Assembly: GCF_035317345.1 (NCBI RefSeq)
Contig: NZ_JAYKTU010000007.1
DNA: 64,000 bases
Direction: 5' to 3' (one strand)
DNA from: Cellvibrio fontiphilus
Lineage (GTDB): Bacteria > Pseudomonadota > Gammaproteobacteria > Pseudomonadales > Cellvibrionaceae
Shown here: positions 1-7,903 of the stretch, piece by piece
Layout: each line of letters begins with the position of its first letter
How positions within the stretch are numbered: position 1 is the first letter of the stretch
Position numbers and translations under genes: made by a program
The notes under the pieces: generated by a model
Databases searched by the model: none
What the model saw: the letters and a program-made list of their open reading frames with translations, nothing else
What the model was told of the DNA's origin: nothing

Positions 1-2
1 AA

Positions 3-191
3 GGTGTGCCTATTACGGAACCAAATAAAGAAGGTATTAAAACCATAAGAAAGATAAGTGCCGAAGTATATATTGACAATATTAATGCACGTTTTGGTAT
101 TGATTTGTCCCACATTAAATATACTCACCTAGAGACACTAACATTTGTATACCACGCATGCGTGTTATTCCTCCTCTTGCTGATATCTTAA
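3..191 (+). CDS. Possible 3' end of an unidentified gene, cut by window edge
   Basis: A reading frame is open from the first bases of the window to a TAA at 189-191, so any gene would begin to the left. The translated piece (about 62 residues) is rich in Ile, Lys and Asn. It ends in a hydrophobic stretch (VLFLLLLIS) that may be random read-through. The DNA is clearly more AT-rich than the chromosome to the right, as is common for integron cassettes or acquired DNA. No family is recognised. It points toward intI, which is not the usual direction for cassette genes. It could equally be a chance open frame. Confidence 0.25.
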   Translation, partial: GVPITEPNKEGIKTIRKISAEVYIDNINARFGIDLSHIKYTHLETLTFVYHACVLFLLLLIS

Positions 192-455
192 AAAGATAGT
201 AACCCGTTGAAGTATATGAGCTTTTGATGGGTTATTTTGCAGCGGTGTGGAGTGTAAATGTGCATGCTTGTTTGTAGCGGGGCGTAATAGAAAAGTGCAC
301 GCTTCCGCCCAGTTAAGTAGTTGAATATAGTGGGTATTTAATAAATATGAAAGGTGGATATTGCGCAATGTAAAGAGTGGATTTGCGCATTTCTTGGGAG
401 TGACCAATAATATACTGTATGTATAACCATTGGTGTTCAAAAAAGGAGTTTCTTT
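192..455. other. AT-rich region upstream of intI, expected place of attI and cassette promoter
   Basis: In integrons the attI site and cassette promoter normally lie between the integrase start and the array, so this stretch is where they should be. It holds a near-perfect 10-bp direct repeat, GTGCATGCTT (260-269) and GTGCACGCTT (295-304), spaced like a pair of integrase-binding repeats. I could not identify an attI core site or an attC fold with certainty. No convincing gene lies here. Confidence 0.4.
415..430 (+). promoter_or_regulatory. LexA-like half-palindrome before intI (weak)
   Basis: CTGTATGTATAACCAT resembles the gammaproteobacterial LexA box CTGT-N8-ACAG. The left half and the AT-rich centre match, and the right half keeps only two of four bases. 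It sits 26 bases before the intI start codon, where LexA sites that tie integrase expression to the SOS response are found in other integrons. Function is inferred from position and partial match only. Confidence 0.3.
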
Positions 456-1439
456 ATGGCGTCTTCATCAAGTCCATTTTTGGAAATGGTTAGAGGTGAG
501 ATCCGGCTGAGGGGTTACAGCATTCGCACGGAAAAAAGCTACATCTATTGGATTAAACAATTTATCTTGTTTCATCAAAAACAACACCCAGCGGAAATGG
601 CGGCTGTTGAAGTTAAGGCATTTTTGACTTGGCTTGCGGTTAAACAAAATGTAGCTGTGAATACCCAGAAGGTTGCGCTAAATGCGCTTGTGTTTTTGTA
701 TGCAAAAATTCTCAAACAAGAGTTAGGTGATTTAGGTTTTACTCTCGCTGTTAAGCAGCGGCATTTGCCTGTCGTTTTGAGCCAGGAGGAGATATTGCTA
801 ATTTTTGCGCAGATGCAGGGACGAAACCGGCTGATTTTTGAGTTGTTGTATGCAGGCGGGTTACGCATCACTGAGTGTTTACGTTTGCGAGTTCAAGACA
901 TTGATTTTTCCCAAGGTTCTATCTGTGTGCGCGATGCTAAAGGTAATAAGGACAGGCAAACCCTTTTGGGGAAATCATTGGTGCCGCAGTTAAGTGAGTT
1001 AATCGAGCGCTCTCTTGAGTTACAAAGAGAGGACAATCAGCGTGGTATTGGCCCCTCATTGCCTCATCAATTAGCGAAAAAATTTCCAAATGCTTTTCGT
1101 TCGGCGGCATGGATGTATATTTTTCCATCGGTTAGTTATTCTGAACAACCCGTCACGCATCAGTTGTGTCGACATCATCTGCATGATTCAGTTGCGCGTA
1201 AGGCATTACAGCAAGCCGTAGTTGCGGCGGGTATTGATCGCAAGCGCGTTACTTGCCACAGTTTTCGCCACTCATTTGCAACGCATTTGCTTCAAGCCGG
1301 TTGCGATATACGAAATGTGCAAGAGTTGCTTGGTCATAATGATGTTAAGACTACCCAGATTTACACGCATGTTTTGGGTCAGCATTTTTCTGGGGTTAAT
1401 AGTCCACTAGACAGGCTGAGACTTTTGGGGGGGCTGTGA
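456..1439 (+). CDS. intI: Integron integrase IntI (tyrosine recombinase)
   Basis: This is a site-specific tyrosine recombinase that inserts and excises gene cassettes at attI and attC sites. It has 327 residues, the usual length for IntI. An N-terminal SAM-like core-binding domain (about 10-95) includes the IntI-typical TEKSYIYWIKQF. The catalytic domain has Arg137 (GGLRITE), a likely Lys165, His268 and Arg271 (CHSFRH), His294 (GHND) and Tyr303 (IYTHV). The extra segment that separates IntI from XerC/XerD is present at about 202-225 (LPHQLAKKFPNAF, then YIFPS). A Shine-Dalgarno AAGGAG lies 7 bases before the ATG. No frame damage is seen, so the enzyme is probably active. waaA follows after 42 bases and is likely unrelated in function. 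The array would extend to the left, beyond this window. Confidence 0.93.
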   Translation: MASSSSPFLEMVRGEIRLRGYSIRTEKSYIYWIKQFILFHQKQHPAEMAAVEVKAFLTWLAVKQNVAVNTQKVALNALVFLYAKILKQELGDLGFTLAVKQRHLPVVLSQEEILLIFAQMQGRNRLIFELLYAGGLRITECLRLRVQDIDFSQGSICVRDAKGNKDRQTLLGKSLVPQLSELIERSLELQREDNQRGIGPSLPHQLAKKFPNAFRSAAWMYIFPSVSYSEQPVTHQLCRHHLHDSVARKALQQAVVAAGIDRKRVTCHSFRHSFATHLLQAGCDIRNVQELLGHNDVKTTQIYTHVLGQHFSGVNSPLDRLRLLGGL

Positions 1440-1481
1440 TCTTTGCTATTCTTGTGACTCTGCTGATGTTCGGACACTTTT

Positions 1482-2753
1482 ATGCGTTTAATGTACACCG
1501 TTATTTTTTATTCGCTGCTTCCCTTTATTTTATTGCGCCTGTTATGGCGCTCTTTTGCCGCCCCTGCTTATGCTCGGCGCTGGGCTGAGCGATTTGGTAT
1601 TTTTTCACCATTACAGACTGATAAAAAAGTTGTTTGGTTGCATACTGTTTCTGTGGGTGAGTTTTTAGCGGCGTTGCCGTTAATCAAACAGTTGCAATCG
1701 AATGAGCGCCTGTTGCTAGTTATCACCACTACCACCCCAACAGGTTCGGAGCGAGTGCGTACTACTTTGGGTGATTCGGTGTTTCACGTCTATGCGCCCT
1801 ACGATTTACCGGATGCAGTCAACCGGTTTTTATCGCGCATTAAGCCTTCCCTCTATTTGGTGATGGAGACAGAGCTTTGGCCTAATACTTTGGCAGCCTG
1901 CGCCAAGCGTGCTATTCCATCGCTGCTAATCAATGGACGCCTATCGGAGCGATCCGCCCGTGGCTATGCCCGCTTTTCTGGTTTAACAGCACCTATGTTG
2001 GGTAATCTGTCCACTGTATTAATTCAAAATTCAGTTGATGCTGAACGTTTTGTTGCCCTTGGGTTGCCTGCTGAAAAAGCCGTTGTCACGGGAAATATTA
2101 AATTTGATTTATCAATCACAGATGATTTGCGCGAGCGTGCAGGTGCATTAAAGCAACAATTATCATCAAATGGTCGGCGATTAATCTTGATCGCGGCAAG
2201 TACTCATCAAGGCGAAGATGAAATTATTTTGGACGCCTTTGCGCAGTTACGTGCTATTGCAGGCGAGACTCAATCAGCGGTTCTGATTCTGGTACCTCGC
2301 CACCCCGAGCGTTTTGAGCGAGTAGGGCAGTTGTGCTCGGCGCGTGGTTTTCAGGTGATGCGGCGCAGTGAGCAGCAGTGGTCTGATTCTGCAGATATTT
2401 TGTTGGGTAATACCATGGGTGAATTATTGTTGATGTTTGGTGCGAGCGATATCGCCTTTGTAGGCGGGAGCCTGATCCCAAACGGAGGACATAATTTTAT
2501 TGAGCCGGCGGCTTGGGGTTTGCCTTTATTGAGTGGCGAACACCTTTTTAATTTTGCGGAGGTGGCACAGTTAATGCGCGAGGCAGGAGCCCTTGTTACA
2601 GCGGGATCTGCTGCGCACTTGGCACAAGCTTTTCAGGTGTTGGTAGAGGATGTCGGCGAGCGCGAACGTAGAGGTGCGGCGGCGCTGCGTGTTGCGCAAG
2701 AGAATCGCGGCGCCTTGGTAAAAACCTGTGAGCAGATCAGCAAATTCTTATAG
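1482..2753 (+). CDS. waaA: 3-deoxy-D-manno-octulosonic acid (Kdo) transferase
   Basis: WaaA (KdtA) is an inner-membrane glycosyltransferase that moves Kdo from CMP-Kdo to the lipid A precursor, the first step of LPS core assembly. The 423 residues match the family length. A single N-terminal membrane anchor (about 1-22) is followed by the family hallmark APAYARRWAERFG. Next comes HTVSVGEFLAA, which carries the catalytic glutamate, and then a C-terminal CMP-Kdo-binding half with GGSLIPNGGHNFIEPA. The ATG at 1482 aligns with the usual N-terminus; Met4 is an alternative. The Shine-Dalgarno is weak. It works in the same pathway as lpxD, lpxA and lpxB at the far right of the window. Confidence 0.96.
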   Translation: MRLMYTVIFYSLLPFILLRLLWRSFAAPAYARRWAERFGIFSPLQTDKKVVWLHTVSVGEFLAALPLIKQLQSNERLLLVITTTTPTGSERVRTTLGDSVFHVYAPYDLPDAVNRFLSRIKPSLYLVMETELWPNTLAACAKRAIPSLLINGRLSERSARGYARFSGLTAPMLGNLSTVLIQNSVDAERFVALGLPAEKAVVTGNIKFDLSITDDLRERAGALKQQLSSNGRRLILIAASTHQGEDEIILDAFAQLRAIAGETQSAVLILVPRHPERFERVGQLCSARGFQVMRRSEQQWSDSADILLGNTMGELLLMFGASDIAFVGGSLIPNGGHNFIEPAAWGLPLLSGEHLFNFAEVAQLMREAGALVTAGSAAHLAQAFQVLVEDVGERERRGAAALRVAQENRGALVKTCEQISKFL

Positions 2754-2805
2754 CTTCGTCTTGGTTGATTGATTGGTTTTTTGTGTTAATGATGGAGATA
2801 AAAAA

Positions 2806-2833
2806 ATGCCAAGCCAGTGTAGTGGCTTGGCAT
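2806..2833. terminator. Bidirectional rho-independent terminator between waaA and tolC
   Basis: An 11-bp perfect stem (ATGCCAAGCCA at 2806-2816 with TGGCTTGGCAT at 2823-2833) has a 6-base loop. A-runs flank it on the left and T-runs on the right, so it can end both convergent transcripts. Confidence 0.9.
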
Positions 2834-2858
2834 TTTTATTTGGCGAATGAAATAGTAG

Positions 2859-4232
2859 TTAGTTTTCGTATTGACTGCGGCTCACCAGTGCATCGTCCAA
2901 TAACCATTTATCAATTTCCTGCACATCAGCAGGTGTCAACATACCCGCAACTTCGCGCAGTTTAATGGTATTAATGACATAGGTGTAAAGCGCATCGGAG
3001 TAATTGCGGCGAGCCTGATACAGGTTGCGCTGTGCAAGCAGTACTTCTACCAGATTGCGTGTTCCAACTTCATAACCTGATTGAGTTGCTTCTAACGCTG
3101 ACTGACTGGACACTATTGCCTGTTTGCGTGCTTGTACGTTGGCAACATCTGTTTCTACTGACAGGTGAAGCGCTCGGGCATTTTGAATCACATTGCGTTG
3201 GGTGCTGTTGTAAAGCTCTTGTGCCTGGGTGTATTGCGCATATGCTTGACGCGTGCGACCGGATGTTGCACCGCCGCTATAGATAGGTACATCAAGGCGC
3301 AGTGAAATCGTAGTGCCATTTCTGCTGATATCGCTTGGGCCACCACTTTGGCTGCCACTGTCGCTATCGGTATCACTATCGGAATAACCCAGATTGGCTC
3401 CCAGTGTTGGCAGGTGGCCGGATTTATTTGCTCTGGCATTTTGCAACGAGGCATCAGCCTGTAATTTTGATGCTTTCAGGTTGTAGTTGTTTTTAAGGGA
3501 GAACTCTACCCAGTCTGCCCGGTTTGCTGGCACGGGAGCCACTACAGGAAATTTTGGTGAGAGCGGTGCAACCTGATCTTCTGGCTTGCCCGTCAAGACT
3601 TCCAGTGCTTCATAGTTGATGCTCAAGTTGCCGCGCGCAACTAATGTTGCAGCTCGAGCACTGTCAAATGCAGCTTGTGCTTCATGTACTTCTGTAATGG
3701 CAGTCAGGCCTACGTCAAAACGTTGCTTGGTTTGCTCCAGTTGCTTGGCGAGAGCTTTTTCTTCCGCGATGGTTGCCTCCAGCGTTTCTACTGATCGCAA
3801 CACGTTAAAGTAGGCCTCTGCAACACGCACAATGAGGCTTTGCTGATCTGCACCATATTGGGCTTCAGCCTGTTCGCTAAGCTTTGCGCCTTGCTTGTAG
3901 TTGTACCAGTAGGACATATTGAACAGCGGTTGGCTCAGGGAGATTTCCCAGCCTGCGCTGTCGGTGTCATTCTTGAGGCTGGTATTGGTTAGATTGTCTG
4001 TGGTTTCAATATCGGAATTGGAAATCTGTGCGTTAGCGTTTATTTGTGGCAACAGGTTGGCGCGTGCAATTGTGCGGTTTTCTACACCTGCTTCGTATTT
4101 GGCTTTGTCTGCTTTTAATTGGGCATCGTTCTGTAGTGCGAGTTCATATACATCTAACAGGCTATTGGCGTTAGCCGTGAATGGCGTCAACGAAAACAGG
4201 CTGACGAGCAGGTAGAGCTTGGTCTTTTTCAT
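2859..4232 (-). CDS. tolC: TolC-family outer-membrane efflux channel
   Basis: This is a trimeric outer-membrane channel protein for tripartite efflux pumps and type I secretion. The chosen ATG at 4232 gives a 457-residue precursor with a clear signal peptide (MKKTKLYLLVSLFSLTPFTANA, cleavage near ANA/NS). The frame is open 24 codons further upstream, but that would bury the signal peptide. Two OEP repeats are visible, with DVYELALQND near the N-terminus and the second repeat starting after about residue 230. Alternating coiled-coil helices and short beta-rich passages fit the family. It is convergent with waaA. In E. coli tolC stands next to nudF; here antiporter and thiamine genes lie between. 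Confidence 0.93.
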   Translation of the reverse strand: MKKTKLYLLVSLFSLTPFTANANSLLDVYELALQNDAQLKADKAKYEAGVENRTIARANLLPQINANAQISNSDIETTDNLTNTSLKNDTDSAGWEISLSQPLFNMSYWYNYKQGAKLSEQAEAQYGADQQSLIVRVAEAYFNVLRSVETLEATIAEEKALAKQLEQTKQRFDVGLTAITEVHEAQAAFDSARAATLVARGNLSINYEALEVLTGKPEDQVAPLSPKFPVVAPVPANRADWVEFSLKNNYNLKASKLQADASLQNARANKSGHLPTLGANLGYSDSDTDSDSGSQSGGPSDISRNGTTISLRLDVPIYSGGATSGRTRQAYAQYTQAQELYNSTQRNVIQNARALHLSVETDVANVQARKQAIVSSQSALEATQSGYEVGTRNLVEVLLAQRNLYQARRNYSDALYTYVINTIKLREVAGMLTPADVQEIDKWLLDDALVSRSQYEN

Positions 4233-4890
4233 AGGGTTTTCCAAAGTCCAGGTTAGAAATTCCAGTTCAACACCCGTTGTATTGTGCCTTTTGGCTTGAA
4301 TCAAAACGGGTGTAAGTGCATCGTGGCAAGTCGCAGGAGTGTAGCTGCTTGCCGCCGTGGGGTCGAGAAATGAACAAGGGTTCAGTAGTTAAAAAGGGTA
4401 AAACGTCTCGCTTACCGCCGGAAGTTACAAATGTAAGCTAGCGCCCGTGGTTTACCTTTTCATACCTTTAGCTGTTGACCCTGAGAGTTCTTTCCAATAA
4501 TTCGACACACCATGGTGACTTTTTAGATGCAATAAACCTGCGGTTGGATTCGGGCAGGTTAAAATTATGGCAATTGTGCTGATTGGTATTGGTAGTGCTC
4601 AATTTTTGCGTTGAATGATGAGTTTTCTCAACCAATTGTGGGTTTTTCACCCTTCTTGATTGCTTCCGTATTGGTCAACTTTTATCATGCGCGCCCATTT
4701 GCATCGCGCCGGGTTCATTTGCCCCTTCTATAGAAAGTCAGGCTGATACAGTCAGGCTGCAATCTACCTCTAGGTCGTCATTAAGAGCGGCGTTGCCAGT
4801 TGCAGCTCAGCAACAGCGCCTTGAAATACGAAGTATTTTTGCCAAATAGATGCGTTGCCACCGGTTTTTTCACTACCAAAAGGGTCTTTT
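4233..4890. other. Long divergent intergenic region between tolC and nhaD
   Basis: These 658 bases should hold the promoters of both divergent genes. An operator-like inverted repeat (TTACA-AA-TGTAA, 4425-4436), nested in a wider GCTTAC/GTAAGC pair (4410-4415 and 4433-4438), lies about 200 bases before the tolC start. Near nhaD two small hairpins can form: GTTGC-AGCTCA-GCAAC at about 4798-4813 and AAATAC-GAA-GTATTT just after it. I see no credible gene here. Confidence 0.5.
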
Positions 4891-6156
4891 ATGACTATGT
4901 CCATTGAAATCGTATTGGTGATCTTCGCCGTACTCGCCCTGCTAGGGGTGGTATTGGAAGAGGTGATCCACATCAATAAAGCGAAAACCACACTGTTTTT
5001 TGGCAGTTTGTCCTGGCTGGTTATGTTTATGTTCGCGGGCGGCCATGAGCAGCAAGAGGTGATGTTGGAGAAGTTAAATCACAACCTGTTGGAGATCGCC
5101 ACCTTGTGGTTGTTTCTGATGGCCACCATGACTTTTGTGGCTTATCTCAATGCCAAGGGAATAGTGCAGTCTGTGGTGCAGCGCTTATGCCCGGCGCAAA
5201 TGAGCTTGCGCAGCCTTATGTTACTGGTTGCATTATTTGCAATGACACTCTCCATGGTATGTGACAACGTGACGGCGACCTTGGTGACACTGGGTTTAGT
5301 CCATGCATTTGATGTTGATAAGCGCACCCGGATAAAACTCGCGGTATTGGTGGTATTTGCGGTTAACTCCGGCGGTGTAGCCTTGATTACCGGTGATGTT
5401 ACTACACTGATGATTTTTCTCTCGGGTCACGTGACTATGCCGCAATTGCTTGTGCTCTGGTTGCCGGCGATTGCCGGGGTAATGGTGCTGGCATTGCTTA
5501 TGTTTCCCGGGATTTCCGGCCATGTTACTACCGAGAAAGATGCAAAGGTCTTCACTGGGATGGATTGGGCGATCGTAGGTACTTTTTTCTCCACCATTTT
5601 ATGCACCATGTTGTTCAATTTCTTTTTCGGCGTGCCACCGGTACTCACCTTTTTGACCGGCTTGTCGATCATGTTTTTTATCGGCCACTTTATGGATATG
5701 GATCCTGATGAGATTCGAATCCTCGAATATGTTCGTCAGATCGAATACGAAACTCTGTTGTTCTTCCTCGGCATATTGTTATTGGTGGGGATGCTCAAAG
5801 AAATAGGCACTCTGGATTTGTTGACCAATTTTTATACCCAGCTTGCGCCGCAATATGCTAACTATTTGATGGGATTATTCTCGGCGTTGATCGATAACGT
5901 TCCATTGACTGCTGCGTTATTAAAGTCCGAGCCAGTGTTGCCTACCTCTGAATGGTTGGCACTGACCTACGGTGTGGGTGTAGGTGGTTCACTGCTGGCG
6001 ATTGGTTCAGCGGCCGGTATTATTGCGATGAGCAAAGTCAAGGGTCTGACCTTTGGAGCTTACCTGCGCTATACGCCTTTAGTGCTGATCGCCTACACCG
6101 TTGGTTACATAGTTGCATTATTAATAGCAACATCGCTCTTTGGTCATAGCGTCTGA
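4891..6156 (+). CDS. nhaD: NhaD-type Na+/H+ antiporter
   Basis: This is an inner-membrane Na+(Li+)/H+ antiporter of the NhaD family in the ion-transporter superfamily, expelling sodium at alkaline pH or high salt. The 421-residue protein is almost entirely hydrophobic, with about a dozen membrane segments. The two inverted half-repeats each carry the Asp-Asn signature: Asp125-Asn126 (CDNVTAT) and Asp335-Asn336 (IDNVPLTAALLK). The GDVTTLMIF motif at about 168-176 is also family-typical. The ATG at 4891 is preceded by AAAGGG at good distance; the frame is open 12 codons further but without a better start. A strong terminator follows, and the next gene is a second, unrelated antiporter. Confidence 0.92.
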   Translation: MTMSIEIVLVIFAVLALLGVVLEEVIHINKAKTTLFFGSLSWLVMFMFAGGHEQQEVMLEKLNHNLLEIATLWLFLMATMTFVAYLNAKGIVQSVVQRLCPAQMSLRSLMLLVALFAMTLSMVCDNVTATLVTLGLVHAFDVDKRTRIKLAVLVVFAVNSGGVALITGDVTTLMIFLSGHVTMPQLLVLWLPAIAGVMVLALLMFPGISGHVTTEKDAKVFTGMDWAIVGTFFSTILCTMLFNFFFGVPPVLTFLTGLSIMFFIGHFMDMDPDEIRILEYVRQIEYETLLFFLGILLLVGMLKEIGTLDLLTNFYTQLAPQYANYLMGLFSALIDNVPLTAALLKSEPVLPTSEWLALTYGVGVGGSLLAIGSAAGIIAMSKVKGLTFGAYLRYTPLVLIAYTVGYIVALLIATSLFGHSV

Positions 6157-6172
6157 CTGTGACCAGTGCTTG

Positions 6173-6203
6173 AAAAAAACCGGAGTTATGCTCCGGTTTT
6201 TTT
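6173..6203 (+). terminator. Rho-independent terminator after nhaD
   Basis: A 13-bp perfect stem, including the core ACCGGAG/CTCCGGT, has a TTATG loop and ends in a run of seven T. It separates nhaD from the following antiporter gene. Confidence 0.92.
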
Positions 6204-6332
6204 ATGGGCCGCAAAACATGAAATCACCTGCAAATCTGAATTTACACACAATTTATAAAGTTTTTCTGCGTTAGCTGTCAGTATCCGCGCATTTGCTTAT
6301 TAACACTTTTTAACCATCTGCGGAGCTTGTTC

Positions 6333-7574
6333 ATGTCGTCATTAGAGATAGCCAAACTCGATCTCATGTATGTCGGGATCATTATATTCACCGGTCTGTT
6401 GGGGGGAGTCATTGCTAAAAAGATCAAGGTTCCCGATATAGTTCTCTTTTTACTTATAGGCATAGGTTTGGGGCCTACCATTGGCGGCATATTACATGTG
6501 CCTGCCGATTCAACTATGAATCAGTTAATTCTGACCATTGGCGCCTGCTATTTGTTGTTTGAAGGTGGAGCAACTTTGCGTTTTGCGGTGTTGAAAGAAA
6601 TCTGGATTTCCCTGACCGTGATTGCCACTTTAGGTGTGTTGATTACCGGTGCGATTATTACTTATGCCGGTGTTTGGCTCGGAATACCCATAGGGATTGC
6701 ATTAGTGCTGGGGGCATTAACTGCCTCCACTGACCCTGCAACCCTGGTGCCTATTTTTAAACAAGTTCCAATTAAAGACCGTGTGTCCCAGACCGTAATG
6801 AGTGAATCCGCGCTCAACGATGCTATGGGTGCAATTGCTACTTTTGCGGTAGTCGCTTATGTCATGGGCACGGGCGAGGGTTTTAGCCTTACGCATTCGC
6901 TGGGTGAGCTGGCTTATGAGGCCGGTATGGGATTGGTGCTAGGCGCTATAGTTGGCTACAGTGCAGCGTTTTTGATGGCACACAATAGTTTTGGTATTTT
7001 TCGTGAGGTTACCCCTTTTGTAATTATTCTGGCGGTGATCACCGTGTATTTGCTGGCGGATAAAATTGGCGCGTCTGGATTTATGGCGGTGTTTACCTGC
7101 GGTGTGATGATTGGAAACAAAGAGACTTTTAACTTACCGCTTGATCACCACGAACATGAATATCTGGAAGATTACGTGGGAAATACAGCACTCTTGATGC
7201 GCATGTTTATTTTTATTCTTTTGGGGTCTCAGGTAGATTTCCATTTGCTCAAAGAGTATCTGGGGGTTGGCTTGGCGCTGCTATTTATCTTTATCTTCAT
7301 CGCTCGTCCGCTCACAGTGTTTATCTGTGCCGGGCCAGATCGTCGCGCCAAATGGACCTGGAAAGAGTTGGTATTTATGAGCTGGACGCGCGAAACCGGT
7401 GTAATTCCTGCGGCTCTGGTGGGTATTCTGGCGGGCATGAAAGTGCCGGGTATTGATGTGGTGGGCGCTATCACCTTTATTTTTATCTTGGGAACCATTC
7501 TGATTCAGGCACCTACAACAGCACTGCTTGCCGGCAAGCTTGGATTGTTGAAGTCGCAAGAAAAATCAGAATAA
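6333..7574 (+). CDS. CPA1-family Na+/H+ (cation:proton) antiporter
   Basis: This 413-residue inner-membrane protein belongs to the monovalent cation:proton antiporter-1 (NhaP/NHE-like) family, with about 12 to 13 membrane segments. The ion-binding core shows TDPA (133-136) in the unwound helix and ESALND (158-163) with the Asn-Asp pair typical of CPA1 exchangers. Later GASGFMAVFTCG and TRETGVIPAAL fit the same family. The ATG at 6333 has GGAG 7 bases upstream; a TTG two codons earlier is less likely. It exports Na+ or K+ against protons. It is not homologous in sequence to the NhaD protein before it. The ion cannot be told from sequence. Confidence 0.88.
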   Translation: MSSLEIAKLDLMYVGIIIFTGLLGGVIAKKIKVPDIVLFLLIGIGLGPTIGGILHVPADSTMNQLILTIGACYLLFEGGATLRFAVLKEIWISLTVIATLGVLITGAIITYAGVWLGIPIGIALVLGALTASTDPATLVPIFKQVPIKDRVSQTVMSESALNDAMGAIATFAVVAYVMGTGEGFSLTHSLGELAYEAGMGLVLGAIVGYSAAFLMAHNSFGIFREVTPFVIILAVITVYLLADKIGASGFMAVFTCGVMIGNKETFNLPLDHHEHEYLEDYVGNTALLMRMFIFILLGSQVDFHLLKEYLGVGLALLFIFIFIARPLTVFICAGPDRRAKWTWKELVFMSWTRETGVIPAALVGILAGMKVPGIDVVGAITFIFILGTILIQAPTTALLAGKLGLLKSQEKSE

Positions 7575-7589
7575 CGCTGCTCTCGCTGC

Positions 7590-7615
7590 AAGCCCTTGTG
7601 ATTGCACGAGGGCTT
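7590..7615 (+). terminator. Possible terminator after the CPA1 antiporter
   Basis: An 11-bp stem with one G-U wobble (AAGCCCTTGTG / CACGAGGGCTT) and an ATTG loop follows the stop codon. The trailing T-run is short (CTTTATCC), so termination may be partial. Confidence 0.55.
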
Positions 7616-7690
7616 TATCCTGAAGCAGGTTTGCGCTTAATCCAAAAGGTTCCTTTACTCCCTTCTCCAAGTTCAATAGACTGCGGTTTT

Positions 7691-7786
7691 TCTTGTCGGG
7701 GTGCTGTTTGTCGGCGATAAGCCAGCAATGCAGCTGAGACATACCCGCCGACCTGATCCGGTTAGTACCGGCGTAGGGAACGAGAG
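7691..7786 (+). promoter_or_regulatory. TPP riboswitch (THI element) controlling thiD-thiC
   Basis: The conserved thiamine-pyrophosphate aptamer is readable. TCGGGGTGC opens it, CTGAGA (7734-7739) forms the pyrimidine-sensor part, and CCTGATCCGGTTAGTACC followed by GCGTAGGGAA (7771-7780) forms the pyrophosphate part. Helix P1 can pair CTTG (7692-7695) with CGAG (7781-7784). The element lies about 120 bases before thiD. No terminator hairpin with T-run is seen between aptamer and gene. Instead TCCGCG (7864-7869) can pair with CGCGGA (7892-7897), which covers the thiD Shine-Dalgarno, so translational control is likely. Confidence 0.95.
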
Positions 7787-7903
7787 CCTTCCATTTTGTA
7801 TCATCGCTGTTGTTGCGCCCAAGTCGTTGCACCCAAACAGTGACCCGGTTTTCCTCTCTCCTCTCCGCGCCTTGACTCAATATTCATTTATCGCGGAATG
7901 TCA

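Noticed and set aside
312..318. GTTAAGT fits the integron core site GTTRRRY
   Set aside because: It is on the integrase strand, the wrong orientation for a standard integron, and about one such 7-mer is expected by chance in this length.
7566..7880. 104-codon minus-strand frame over the TPP riboswitch
   Set aside because: It overlaps the conserved aptamer, which explains the sequence better. No family likeness.
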